Positions 1 through 13,500 of a stretch of 64,000 nt of DNA are shown one piece after another (within the stretch, counting starts at the first letter, position 1; each line of letters starts with the position of its first letter). The notes beneath the pieces are model-generated. The model had not been told where the DNA came from. It searched no databases and was given only the letters and a program-made list of their open reading frames with translations. This DNA is from Daucus carota subsp. sativus (lineage: Eukaryota > Streptophyta > Magnoliopsida > Apiales > Apiaceae): assembly GCF_001625215.2 (NCBI RefSeq), contig NC_030388.2, forward strand, positions 20,086,058-20,150,057. The letters are read 5' to 3'. Made by a program: the position numbers and the translations under genes.

Positions 1-3000
1 AATTTTAATGATATGCAGCAATATTTAGTATTTTCTGATGCATCAGGTGATAACTCTATCAATAACCGGAGGACTGAATGCAATTCTATCGGAAGAACAT
101 AAACGTGAGATTTGTCGGTATTTTTACAATCATCAGGCAAGTATGCTTCGTGATGAAAATACGTTATTTTGTGATTCAAGTTTGGTTTTTAGAACTTGTT
201 GGTGTTTGTTGCTTGAATGATAGTTTTGGTTACATTTTCTTATCCCTTTTATTCCGAAAAGGATTTACTGGATCATAGATATTTTTTGATTTTATCAGAA
301 CAGTGATGGTGGGTGGGGTTTACACATTGAGGGTCCAAATACTATGGTTGTTACGGTCCTGAACTATGTCAGTTTGAGGCTGCTTGGGGAAGGAGCTAAT
401 GACGGCCAAGGGGCAATGGAAAAAGCCCGTCAATGGATTTTGGATCATGGTGGTGCCACTTCAGTATCATCATGGGGGAAAATATGGCTTTCAGTTGAGT
501 GCCGCCGCTGAGTTTTCTGTTCATTTGTCTTGTTATTCTGTAGTACATTTTTTATATTTGCTTATATTTACCTTATGGTGACAGATTCTGGGTGTCTTTG
601 AATGGTCAGGAAATAATCCTGTGCAACCGGAGATATGGATGTTACCTTATATTCTACCAACTCACCCGGGTGAAAATAAATATTTCAACCTTCATATGTG
701 GTTTCTTAGCAAAAATATCATCTTTTTTACTACTTTTCTCGAGGAGAAGTTTAATTAACTGAAAATTTTGACATAACCTAGAACCTCTTATCACCATAGT
801 GTCACGTGTTTTGGTGGTTTCCAGCTAGCTTTTATTTTCAAAAATATGTTAAGGGATCGGAAGCAGCTATATTGTTTTCATGTCTAGGTCCGCTAGATTT
901 GAACATTATTACAATGCTCATGTAGGAAACTCTCTGGCAGAACTGTATCACTTCTTCCCTCTAGTCTCATATCCTCGCTGCTTGTTACTTCTTGCATCCT
1001 TCATTAATTGCACTCTTAACTTCATACTAAATATGTTCTGACCCAAATTTTTCACTAGATGGTGATATTTTTTGTAATATTATGAATACTATACTTTTCT
1101 GACTAACTAAAGAAACCTCTTTTTCCCCACTTCAACAGGGAGACTGTGGTGTCACTGTCGGTTGATTAATCTGCCGATGTCATACTTGTATGGTAGGAGG
1201 TTTGTTGGCCCAATCTCATCAACAGTGCTAGCTCTGAGAGAGGAGATATTTAATGTCCCTTATCATGAAATAGATTGGAATCAAGCACGCAACTTATGTG
1301 CAAAGGTCGGTAAATTGTACAAGAACTAGTGTTGCCACATTGCCACTGTAAGCTACTTAATTAAGAATGCCCAGTTCCATACTGCCATTCGCAAGGCCAC
1401 CAGGCCGGTTTTGCTTATTTCTTCTACCATAAATTGAAATAAAAATCCACCAGAAAAACTAAATATTGCTGAGCCCATGGATACATGTTTCTCTTTCAGA
1501 TGAAGTATTATGGTGAGCAGCAATTTATCCATTTTAGTCTATAAAGGTTAAACCCTCCAATGACTGCAGCAATTAAGCATAACAAATAGGAGACGCACTG
1601 GATTCTTAGTTTAATGTCACACTGTCAGAAACAATTTACAACAAAATAGAGAAGATCTTCTCTGAAATCATTCTATGAAATCAATTCCTCTCCATTCTAA
1701 AGTGTACGTACAAACAGACATGAGTTGATTGAATTAGCCTATATGTATCTGCAGGAAGATCTGTTTCATCCACGCCCTCTCATACAGGATATACTTTGGG
1801 GAACCCTGGATAAGGTCGTGGAACCTCTTTTAATGCATTGGCCAGGGTCCAAGTTAAGAGAGAAATCGCTTCGCACTGTTATGGAACACATACATTATGA
1901 GGATGAAAATACTCAGTACATATGTATAGGACCCATAAATAAGGTCAGTTTATGTTCCATGACACTGTTACTTGTAATTGTGTATTCCTATATTTGAGGG
2001 AATTGTGAGAAGTTTGTAACATTAATCTCTAGACTAAATTTGTGACTGTTATACTCAGCATCACTTTGCAGCAGATTTCCTATACAATACATAGTTGGTG
2101 CTTCAAATCACCTACTATTAAAATTTCCTCTGAAACAATTTTTTGATACCCAGGTGTTAAATATGCTATGCTGTTGGGTGGAAGATCCAAATTCTGAGGC
2201 TTATAAGTTGCATCTCCCACGACTCTATGATTATCTATGGGTTGCTGAGGATGGCATGAAAATGAAGGTTCAAATCTATGGCATGAAAACCGACTTAGTT
2301 TGGTTGGTTACGACAATTTATGGGGCCATTTTTGTGCACATGACAAACTCTTAATTAATGAAAACGCCACGTCAAAAAAAAAAGAGCATGATTTTATCTT
2401 TTCTATTCCTTTTTTTGAATAATTTGTAAAAAGTGTATGATATACCGTCTCAAAGTGCACATGACTGACGGTGTTGGTAGATTTATAATTTTTGTAGAAA
2501 AGGTTTTTAGGCATCTGTGCTGGTTTTTGCAGGGTTATGATGGAAGTCAATTATGGGATACAGTTTTTGCGGTTCAAGGCTTCAAGCATTTATATCAACT
2601 AAACTTACTCAAGAATATGGTCCAACTCTCAGAAAAGCACATATGTTCATAAAAAACTCACAGGTAAAGTTAGCACTTAATCTTCGGCCATTTTCATTCT
2701 AATACGTTTTTGTGCTGTTGACTTGCGAGTTATTTCACATTTTAATACCTTTGACCTGTATGATAATTTATTGTCTTTAAGGTGGTTGATGACTGCTCTG
2801 GTGACCTTGACCTCTGGTATCGCCATATTTCGAAGGGTGGTTGGACTTTCTCCACCGGAGATCAAGGATGGCCAGTTACAGATTGCACTGCGGAAGGAAT
2901 CAAGGTGGTCACCTTTAAATTGTATAGTGTAGTTCGATAGACAAGCTTTAACATATTTTCTCTCAGGCTTTCTTCTATCAAAATTGTCACCAGAGCTTGT

Positions 3001-3839
3001 CGGAGAACCAATAGATGCCAGGCGGCTGTATGATGCTGTTAATCTTCTTCTTTCTCTACAGATAATTAGAGTTTAATCTGATTTTGAAGAATATTCTTGC
3101 TTATTAACAAAATAAAGGCTACATGAGGTTGTTTTTTACATTAAAAGTCACATCATGAATAAGTATTGCATCCTCCTTATTTGTTCATAAGCAAATCAGG
3201 AGGCAAATCTGTTTGGTGCATATACTAATCCATGCAGCGAAAATAAATTGGTATAATCTGGTAAGCCATTGAAGGAAACAAACTCAGCTAACCATCATAT
3301 CTGTTATCATCGATGCTATTTCGACAATGTGCACTGAGAGTTACGCTTCTCATGACTTGCATTGTATTATTTTAATGCAGAACAGTGGTGGTGGCTATGG
3401 AACATATGAACTCACCAGATCCTATAGTTGGATGGAGGTATATCATTATTTTTTTCATGGTTTCTATGCAATCCAAACTGTTCATTTTTGCTCGGTTAGA
3501 GAACTTGAAACTTTATTCTGGTTAAAAAAAGGAAGAAAAAAAACCAAACCCAAGTTTTAGACATGTATTCATGTTGAATAGTTGAATCACATAATGTGCA
3601 CGACTGTATATAACATAACACATTGCTATATAACATACCAGAGCTTTTTTTCCCTCTAATTGTTCCTCACTTGCTACATACGATACCCAGGCTTTTTTGT
3701 TTTTGCCCTCTAAGTTTTTCCTATGTGAATATGGTGCAAAGATATTTCTAGCTTTTCTTTGGTTACATTTAACTTGATTTTGCACAATTGGATTAATTAA
3801 TTTTCAAAGGATTTCAGGCTAAGTTCTTATAAATTAAAC

Positions 3840-3936
3840 AAACAGGAGTGGGAGGAATCAAACCCGAGACCGCTACCTAAACCGAGCTCTGGTATCCGCC
3901 CCCTGTCTAAAGCTTTGATACCATGTTCTGTAACAA
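3840..3936 (-). repeat. retroelement remnant in OSC copy 1 intron 12
   Basis: Read on the minus strand, the block contains ATGGTATCAAAGC, close to the initiator-tRNA-Met primer-binding site of plant LTR/TRIM elements. Sequence like an element leader follows it. The same block sits in the same intron of OSC copy 2, so the insertion predates the tandem duplication. No complete LTRs were identified. Confidence 0.45.
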
Positions 3937-4868
3937 ACTCATCTGGCTAATTACAACCTTAAGTTTTCAGTGGAAATGCCCCAAGTAGATCTTATATTAT
4001 TTCTGATATAATCTTGAGTCATTCATAAGTTTTATATGGTGGCATGCTTTTGGACATCTTTGAACGGCTCGCTTAAGTTCATTACTCGTGCAGTTTTTTC
4101 TACTTGAGATGATGTTTTTGTTCATATGCACTCTTACATGGTTGTATATGTCATTTGGCAGATACTTAACCCTTCTGAGATATTCGGCGACCATTCCATC
4201 GACTACCCGTAAAACTCAGAACTATACAATTATTTAATACAGTAGTTACATAAAAAACTCAGTGATTGGAAAGTGTATTTGCGATGCAGTTATGTTGAAT
4301 GTACATCAGCAGTTATTCAAGCTTTGTCAACTTTTAAGAAATTACATCCAGGGCATCGTGGGGATGAAATAGATATTTGTATTCAAAAAGCTGCTTTGTT
4401 CATTGAAAAATTACAAGCACAGGATGGCTCATGGTTTTCCCCCTCTTTATAATTTTCTCTTCTTTTGCACCCAACAATCTCGCCATTAGACCAGCTCTAA
4501 TTTCCTCAATATTAACATTACTAGGTATGGTTCTTGGGGAATTTGCTTTACCTATGGCACATGGTTTGGCATAAAAGGTTTAGTAGCGGCAGGAAGGAGC
4601 TTTGCGACTTGCTCTGCTATTCGCAAGGCTTGTGCTTTCCTGTTGTCCAAGCAGGTTGCTTCTGGTGGCTGGGGAGAAAGCTATCTTTCTTCTCAGAACA
4701 AGGTGAATTATTATTAAGTAATTTCACATATATTTTCTTATCTAAACATTGTCAAGTTGAGCACTGTTATTTGTTTATCTTATTTAATTCCTAACTGTTC
4801 TAATACTTGTCAAGTGATATTGAAGAAGTTGTTGGGGCCGTTTGGGCTAGCTTGAAAGAAGTTACTTA

Positions 4869-5165
4869 TGTTGTGTTTGGTTGGGATGAATGGAATGGAA
4901 TGAGTAATAAAAGAAAATAATAAAGTGTAGGAGGGAGGACTTTGAAAAGAATAAGTGAGTGCAAATTTTATATGATAGGATTTGGGTAGAAAATAGATAT
5001 GATAAGGAATGGAGCATTACTTCACAAAATGGAGAGTTTGAGCTTTAGTTAAGGATGATAGGATTGGAATGGTGGAAGGAATGAAATTATTATACATTCA
5101 ACTGAATTATAGTTCAAATCTCATTCCATTCCCTCCATTTTCATTCACCCCAACCAAACACAAAA
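4869..5165. mobile_element. PIF/Harbinger-like MITE in OSC copy 1 intron 15
   Basis: A 297-bp element with ends TGTTGTGTTTGG / CCAAACACAAAA and TTA target duplications at 4866-4868 and 5166-5168. It interrupts a GGCCGTTTGGGCTAGCTT-type sequence. OSC copy 2 lacks it, so it inserted after the duplication. Relatives lie at 41298-41603 and, truncated, in the C2'H-B intron at 38379. Confidence 0.75.
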
Positions 5166-5954
5166 TTAGTGCTTAAATTGAAGAAAGGGATTATAAGTAA
5201 TAAGTAGATGTGTACTTATAATTATAAGTTATTAAAATGTTTGGATGAACTTAATTATAAGTAAAGGAATTGAGTTATAAGATAAAAAAGCTAGACATTT
5301 CCACTTCTAGATTCTATCTGATCATTTCAGAGTTGATCGAACTTAATTACACAAACACAAGGGCAGAAGTAGAAACAGCTTTTTAGTCTAAAGAAGCCAT
5401 CTTCTCACCCTGCGAACCAACCACGTTCTCTTGCAGGTATATACCAATCTTGAGGGCGAAAAGTCTCACATTGTGAATACAGGATGGGCTATGCTGGCTC
5501 TGATCGACGCTGGTCAGGTATATGTCAGGCTGGCTGTACCAGTTTGTGCAACAGAGTAGTTTAAATGTTTTATACTCCTACGAGGACTGGAACCTCAAAT
5601 GCATTCACAATGTATGGTGTTTTTCTTTTTACAGGCCGAGAGGGATGCGACACCATTGCACCATGCAGCAAAACTCTTGATTAATTCTCAAATGGACAAT
5701 GGAGATTTTCCACAACAGGCCTGTTCCCTCTCTCTGCCTCGAATACAGAATGATAAACACATCTTCCTTAAATTTACCTGACCGGATTCACCTCTTGATA
5801 CTTTTTCTGTGAAATAATTCAGGAAGTCATGGGTGTCTTCACTTGGAATTGTACTCTCTATTGCGGCATACAGAAACATTTTCCCGATATGGGCTCTTGG
5901 AGAATACAAATGTCGAGTTCTTGGAGGCCTCAAATGACTTGTATCCACTTTATG

Positions 5955-6127
5955 CAGAGGCGGATCTTAGAAGAGGGAAGGGCGCAATTGACACTTAATT
6001 TGTTTTTTATAATATTATACATATTTTTAGGGTGTAAAATTGAAATTGACCCCCTAATTTTTTTTTGACCCCTCTTAATTTATTTTACAAAAAAAATTGA
6101 CCTCCTTAACTTTATAGTCCGCCACTG
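5955..6127. mobile_element. short hAT-like MITE just after the OSC pseudogene
   Basis: 173 bp with ends CAGAGGCGGATC / GTCCGCCACTG. The 8-bp flanks ACTTTATG (5947-5954) and ACCTTATG (6128-6135) match at 7 of 8 positions, as expected for a hAT target duplication. It starts about 18 bp after the end of the last OSC copy 1 exon. Confidence 0.65.
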
Positions 6128-7588
6128 ACCTTATGTAATCATGTTTCCTCCCCTACCCTACATACGATGATCATGCTATTGGTTATCTGTCTCACTGGTG
6201 CTCCATTCATGTTGGAGAAGTTTTAACTTAGCTGGAACTCGATAAATCTGAACAATTGTGTTGGTACATTGGTATTATGGTATACACCCGTGATAAGAAA
6301 TGATACATTTAGCCCATATTTTTTAAGGGAATCTAAGTTCAACCAGGGAGTCTAACAAAAGATATCTCTTAAATGAAAGTGTTGCAAAGTAGAAGCTAAG
6401 TTATCTTGTAAAATTTCGTTTACATATATACTTTTCAAATACTTTTAATTAAGAAGTCAAATCTCCTTCCAATCAAATATCATTATTTGAATTTTTAAAT
6501 TCAAATAATTTGATGTATAAAACAACTCTATAAATTTACTCTAATAATTCAAAATTCAAATAAATAAAAAATCCATTTTGATATTATTAGTTAAATTTAT
6601 ATTATATAAAATTTTGTTGGATATAACTGAATATGAATGCGATTGTGATTTGAGTTCATAATCTGAATTAGTCTATGATTGGATTTGGAACTACGTATTT
6701 TAGAATTGGATTTTGATTTGTCCAAATTTGAGATGTCTATGACATGTGCAAACAGACCAATATATTTCTCTTTTACTAATAAAAATTATTTAATATTTTA
6801 TTAGATTAATCACTTAACTATTTAGCTCTCAGATAAATTTTTTATTTTTTTTCAATCAAAAATGTTATAAAAAAATTTAACAATATGCACAAGTTAAAAA
6901 TTTTTTACTTTTTCGGTCAAATTTTTTTTTTGCACATATTTTAATATATTCAAAAGAAATAATTTAAATGATATTTTTTTATTAAATATAGGATATAGTT
7001 TGAAAAATAATATTTACATGTAGTTTTCTCAAGATTAGAGGTAGCAATTTCGGGTAACATCTTGTGTTCATGTCAGCAATCGGTCAATTTCGGATCTAAG
7101 TCAAAATTGAATAAAATTGAAAATTGATATTTTTAGAAATGCAACACCGATTTTAGATCATTTCGGGTCGGGTTTGGGGAATACTGCCACCCCTGCGCAA
7201 AATACATTAAAGTACCCGAAAAAGTTCTGATCAATCATTATGTTCCGGACGATGGAAGATTGGAAGTATTGATTGCAAATACAACTTGGATTTTATCGAT
7301 GGTCTTAGTACTCTGCACCGACATAATCCTTAGTTTAAACAAAAGAAGTAGTGTCGTAATCCATGAATTAAGGTAGCATGTGAAGCCATCTTCTTGGTAG
7401 AGTAAGTTGCAGATAAGCTGGAGGTGTCTTAAATGAGTCATGGAGGCTGTCAGAAGGTGCAAGAGGCTGACCAGAAAACGAGGAACTTAAATGATACTGA
7501 AACAGAGCAGCTGGAGAGGAAATAACAGAGGAGCTGAAGCTCACTGAAATCGAAGAAAAGAAAAAAGCTCAAGCTTGTTGCAGCAAAG
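6128..7588. other. intergenic region between the OSC copies
   Basis: AT-rich and without a recognisable gene. The last few hundred bases should hold the promoter and 5' UTR of OSC copy 2, but I see no clear TATA box. A possible 160-bp hAT-like MITE sits at 7036-7195 (ends TAGAGGTAGCAATTT / CTGCCACCCCTG), with poorly matching 8-bp flanks. Confidence 0.5.
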
Positions 7589-10500
7589 ATGTGGAAACTT
7601 AAAGTTGCAGAAGCAGGAAGTCCGTGGCTTCGGAGTTTAAACAATCACTCAGGCCGCCAAATTTGGGAGTTTGATCCCAACCTTGGATCCCCAGAAGAGC
7701 TGGAAGAGATCAAAAAGGTTCGAGAAACTTTTCGGGAAAATCGCTTCAGCCAAAAACAGAGCTCTGATCTCCTCATGCGCATTCAGGTCCATTTATCATT
7801 AATATAATTTACCAGACCTTTGTTCACAAATTTTTTTTCCAGGAATTTGAACTATGTTTCCTTATGTCTCATTATGCACTTGATATATGTTCCTATAGTT
7901 CACTAACGTTTTTGGATAGTTCTGTTTCTTTAAACTTTTGTGTCATATGTTTGCATTCCTAGAAATTACAGTCATGTACATAATAATATTATCATAGCAT
8001 TTTTGTAGGCCTCGGTGTGGCTACAATACTCTGATTCTCACAAATGTGGCATTACATTTACAGTTTGCACATGAGAATCGAGATAGAGTAGTCTTACCAC
8101 GTGTCGATGTAAAAGATATAGATGACATATCAGAGGAGAAAGTAACGGCAACATTAAGGAGAGCATTGAGTTTCCATTCAACTCTCCAGGCTCATGATGG
8201 ACACTGGCCAGGAGATTATTGCGGTCCACAGCTTTTTATGCCAGGTCTTGTAAGTCTAAAGTTTACTGCCAGCTCTTCTTGTCGTTCTTCAACTTCCTTC
8301 TGATACCGGCTTTTAGATTTTCGTTGAAAGACACTGTTATTGGTAGAACTGGATTATCCAGTGAATTTAATGATTTGCAGCAATATTTAGTATTTTCTGA
8401 TGCATCAGGTTATAACTCTATCAATAACCGGCCGACTGAATGTAATTCTATCAGAAGAACATAAACGTGAGATTTGTCGGGCTTTTTACAATCATCAGGC
8501 AAGTATGCTTCATGATGAAAGTAGGTTATTGTGTGATTCATGTTTAGAACTTGGTGTTTGTTTCTTCAATGATTTTTTTGGTTCCCATTTTTCTTATCTC
8601 CTTAATTTGCAAAAGGATTAACAGGATCATAGATAATTTGATTTCAGAACAGTGATGGCGGGTGGGGTTTACACGCTGAGGGTCCAAGTACTATGATTGT
8701 TACTGTTCTGAGCTATGTCAGTTTGAGGCTGCTTGGGGAAGGAGCTAATGACGGCCAAGGGGCAATGGAAAATGCCCGTCAATGGATTTTGGATCATGGT
8801 GGTGCCATTTCAGTATCATCATGGGGGAAAATGTGGCTTTCAGTTGAGTGCCACCGCTGAGTTTTCTCTTTTTTTGTATTATTATTCTCTAGTACATATT
8901 TTTATATTTGCTTATATTTACCTCATGGTGACAGATTCTCGGTGTCTTTGAATGGTCAGGAAATAATCCTGTGCAACCGGAGATATGGATGTTACCTTAT
9001 ATTCTACCAACTCACCCCGGTAAAAATAAATATTGCAAACTTCATATTTGGTTTATTAGCAAAAATATTATCTGTTTCACTACTTTTCTCAAGGAAAAAT
9101 AGAATTAACTGAAAATTTTGATAGAACCCAGAACCTCTTATCACCATAGCGTCAAGTGTTTTGGCAGTTTCCAGCTAGCTCTTATTTTCAAAAAATATAC
9201 GGGCCGGAAGCGGCTATATTGTTTTCATGTCTACGTCCACTAGATTTGAACATTATAACAATGTTCTTCCCTCTAGTCCCATATCCTTGCTTGTTGTTAC
9301 TTCATCCATCCTTGATTAATTGCACTCTAAACTCCATACTAAGTATGTTCTGAGCCAAATTTCTCAGTAATTAGTTGGTGATATTTTTGTAATATGAATA
9401 TTTTAGAAGCTCCTCCGCTTAAGTTGTTTTGTGATTGTTATAAGCTTGATGAATACTGTAATTTTCTGACTAACTAAAGAAACCTCCTTCTTCCCCCACT
9501 TCTCCAGGAAAAATGTGGTGTCACAGTCGGTTGATTCATCTGCCGATGTCATACTTATATGGCAGGAGGTTTGTCGGCCCAATCTCATCAACAGTGCTAG
9601 CTCTGAGAGAGGAGATATTTAATGTCCCTTATCATGAAATAGATTGGAATCAAGCACGCAACTTATGTGCAAAGGTCTGTAAATTCTACATGAACTAGTG
9701 TTGCCAAATTGCCACAGTAAGTTACTTAAATAACCATGCCATGTATGTATCTGCAGGAAGATCTGTTTTATCCACGCCCTCGCCTACAGAATATACTTTG
9801 GGGAACACTCGATAAGGTCGTGGAACCTCTTTTAATGCATTGGCCAGGGACCAAGTTAAGAGAGAAATCGCTTCGTACTGTTATGGAACACATACATTAT
9901 GAGGATGAGAATACTCGGTATATATGCATAGCACCCATAAATAAGGTCAGTTTATATTCCATGACTATGTTACTTCTAATTGTGTACTCCTGCATTTGAT
10001 AGAATTGTGAGAAGTTTGTAACATGAATCTAAAATCTAAAATCGTTGTCTGTTTTTATGATTTTAAATAATTAAAACGGTTCATTTTTTTATTTATGAAT
10101 TTTAATTTCTTAAAGCTACAATTTAGAAAAAAAATATTTACAACATATTTCAGCCTGACTGTTGTCTGATGAATGTTGTCTGATTGCGTTTTTCTTGTAG
10201 TGCTTCAAACAACATAGCACTAAAATTTCCTCTGAGACAATGTTTGGATACGCAGGTGTTAAATATGCTATGCTGTTGGGTGGAAGATCCAAATTCTGAG
10301 GCTTATAAGTTGCATATTGCACGAGTCTATGATTATCTATGGGTTGCTGAGGATGGCATGAAGATGAAGGTTCGGACCTAAGCCTTTGCAATATATATAT
10401 TGAAGGCTGACTTTCACTGACTTTAAACAAGGATCAATCTAGAGTGTCAAGACACCTCATGAATGGAACATTTAAATTTATCTACTAATATTATTTAACA

Positions 10501-13500
10501 GAGATCATTGAGAAATAAACACTACAATAAAAGTGACATTTCCGACGGACAACTTCTGACCCATCAAGCTGGTTCAAAATAAAAAATGAGAGCATGATTT
10601 TAATTCCCTTTTTTGAATCTTTGGTGAAAAGTGTATGCTATACAGTCTCAGATGCACATAACTGATGGTGTTGGTAGATTCATAATTTTTGTAGAAAGAC
10701 TTTTAGCCATCTGTGCTGGTTTTTTGCAGTGTTATAACGGAAGTCAATTATGGGATACAGCTTTTGCGGTTCAAGCATTTATATCAACTGAACTTACTCA
10801 AGAATATGGTCCGACTCTCAGAAAAGCACACATGTTCATAAAAAACTCACAGGTAAAGTTAGCACTTAATCTTTCATCATTTTCATTGTGAAACGTATTT
10901 GTTTTATTGACTTGCGAGTTATTTCACATTTTTATACCTTTGACCTGTATGTTATTGTCTTCAAGGTGGTCGATGATTGCCCAGGTGACCTTGACCTCTG
11001 GTATCGCCATATTTCGAAGGGTGGTTGGACTTTCTCCACTGCGGATCAGGGATGGCCAGTTACAGATTGCACTGCAGAAGGAGTCGAGGTGGTCACCTTA
11101 AAATAGTATATGTACAAACATGAAAAAAGAAACCAAGATATCTTTATGAAATTATGTAAGCATAGTTAAGAAACTACGCATTGAACAAAACTACTCTGTA
11201 TAGCTTCATTAACAATCCTTATCTAATTTCCTAAAAATATCCTCAGGGCATTGGATTTTATCTTTCTCCTTCTCTGTTTACATATGTTTACCTGGTTAAA
11301 ATTGTGTGTACAACCCAACTTAATTATTAATATTGTAACCAAATTATTAACATTTGACTGACAGCTCTGCAGTTCGCTAGACAAGCTTTAATATATTTTC
11401 TCTCAGGCTACGCTTCTACTGTCAAAATTGTCACCAGAGCTTGTCGGAGAACCAATAGATGTCAACCGGCTGTATGATGCTGTTAATCTTCTTCTTTCTC
11501 TACAGGTGATTAGAGTTTAATCTGATTTTGAAGAATATTCTTGCTTATCCACAAAATAAAGGCTAAATGAGGTTGTTTTTACATTAAAAAGTCCCATGAC
11601 AAATAATTATTCCATCCTCCTTATTTGTTTATAAGCAAATCAGGAGGCACATATGTTTGGTGCATATACTAATCCATGCAGCGAAAATAAATTGGTATAA
11701 TCTGGTAAGCCATTGAAGGAAACAAACTCAGCTAACCATCATATCTGTTATCATGGATGGTATTTTGACAATGTCCACTGAGAGTTACGCGTCTGACTTG
11801 CATTGTATTATTTTAATGCAGAATAGTGGTGGTGGCTATGGAACATATGAACTCACCAGATCCTATAGTTGGATAGAGGTATATCATTATTATTTCCGTG
11901 GTTATTATGCTCTCCAAACTGTTTATTTTACCACGGTTAGGGAACTTAAAACATCATTCTGGGTTAAAAACAGGAAAAAAATACACCAAAACCAACTTGT
12001 ATTCATGTTGGATAGCTGAACTTAACATGTATTCATGTTGGATAGCTGAACTTAACATGTATTTATGTTGGATAGTTGAATTTAATGGCAACATACTAGA
12101 ATGACATAATGTGCAAGACTGTATATTTCCTCCAGTATAATATTAGAATAAAAGTTCAGTGATCAGTTGTCAAACCTTTAAAATTTGTAAGTGACCGTAT
12201 AAGCATAACACATTTCTATAGACCATACCAGAGCTTTTTTCCCCCTCTCATTGTTCTGCAGTTGCTGCATATGATACCATATGGTGCAAAGATATTTCTA
12301 TCTTTTCTTTGGCTTACATTTAACTTGATTTTGTACAATTGAAAACATTTATTTTTCAAAGGATTTCAGGCTAAGTTCATATAAATTAAACAAACAGGGG
12401 TGGGAGGAATTAAACCCGAGGACCCTACCCAAACCGAGCTCTGGTATCCGAGACCCCTCCATAGCTTTGATACCATGTTCTGTTACCAAATCATCTCGTA
12501 ACAACCTTAAGTTTTCAGAGGAAATGCCCCAACTAGATCTAATATTATTCAACAACATAAACATATAATTATGGGGTCGTAGATTTTATTTCCCATATAA
12601 TCTTGAGTCATTCGTAAGTTTTATATGGTGGCATTCTTTTGGACATCTTTGAGCAGTTAATGTGTAGCTTGCTTAAGTTTATTACGCCTGCCGTTTATTC
12701 TACTTGAGAGATGTTTTTGCTCATATGCACTCTTACAAGGTTGTATTTGTCACTATGCAGATACTTAACCCTTCTGAGATATTCATTGACAATTCCCTCG
12801 ACTACCCGTAAGACCCTGAACTATATAAATATTTATAACAGTAGTTACATAAAAAAACTCAGTGTTTTTATCATTTTTTTGATTGGAAAGTGTATTGGCG
12901 ATGCAGTTGGGTTGAATGTACATCATCAGTAATTCAAGCTTTGTCAACTTTTAAGAAATTCCATCCAGGACATCGTCGGGAAGAAATAAATATTTGTATT
13001 GAAAAAGCTGCTTTGTTTATTGAAAAATTACAAGCACCGGATGGCTCATGGTTTTCCCCCACTTTATAATACTTTCTCTACTTTTGCACCCGACAATCTC
13101 ACCAGTAGACCAGCTCTAATTTCCTCAATATTAACATTACTAGGTATGGTTCTTGGGGAGTTTGCTTTACCTATGGCACATGGTTTGGCATAAAAGGTTT
13201 AGTAGCGGCAGGAAGGAGCTTTGCGACTTGCTCTGCTATTCGCAAGGCTTGTGCTTTCTTGTTGTCCAAGCAAGTTGCTTCTGGTGGCTGGGGAGAAAGT
13301 TATCTTTCTTCTCAGGACAAGGTGAACTATTATTAAGTTTCACATATATTTTCATATCTAAACAATGTCAGGTTGGCACTGCTGTTATTTGTTAATCTTA
13401 TTTAATTCTTAACTGTTCTAATACTTGACATGTAATCTTGCATATAGGAAAAGTTTTTAAATTTGAGAGATAAATTGTTTTAAATATTATAAATTAGCCG

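Larger units (their letters stand above)
47..5937 (+). pseudogene. oxidosqualene cyclase (cycloartenol-synthase-like) pseudogene, copy 1, 5' part outside window
   Basis: This is the relic of an OSC that cyclised 2,3-oxidosqualene at the ER membrane. Exons equivalent to 3-18 of the downstream copy are at 47-136, 299-493, 585-669, 1139-1305, 1755-1943, 2154-2267, 2533-2663, 2782-2904, 2967-3061, 3381-3437, 4162-4208, 4290-4433, 4525-4702, 5437-5517, 5635-5718 and 5823-5937. Catalytic DCTAE and QW-type motifs are still readable. Four lesions break it: an 8-bp duplication (GCTTCAAG) in exon 9, a net 4-bp deletion in exon 11, the exon 11 donor GT changed to AT, and a 2-bp loss in the last exon. 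Exons 3-8 remain open. Introns align well with copy 2, so the duplication looks fairly recent. Exons 1-2 should lie left of the window. An alternative shortened protein ending in exon 9 would lack the catalytic Asp. Confidence 0.9.
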
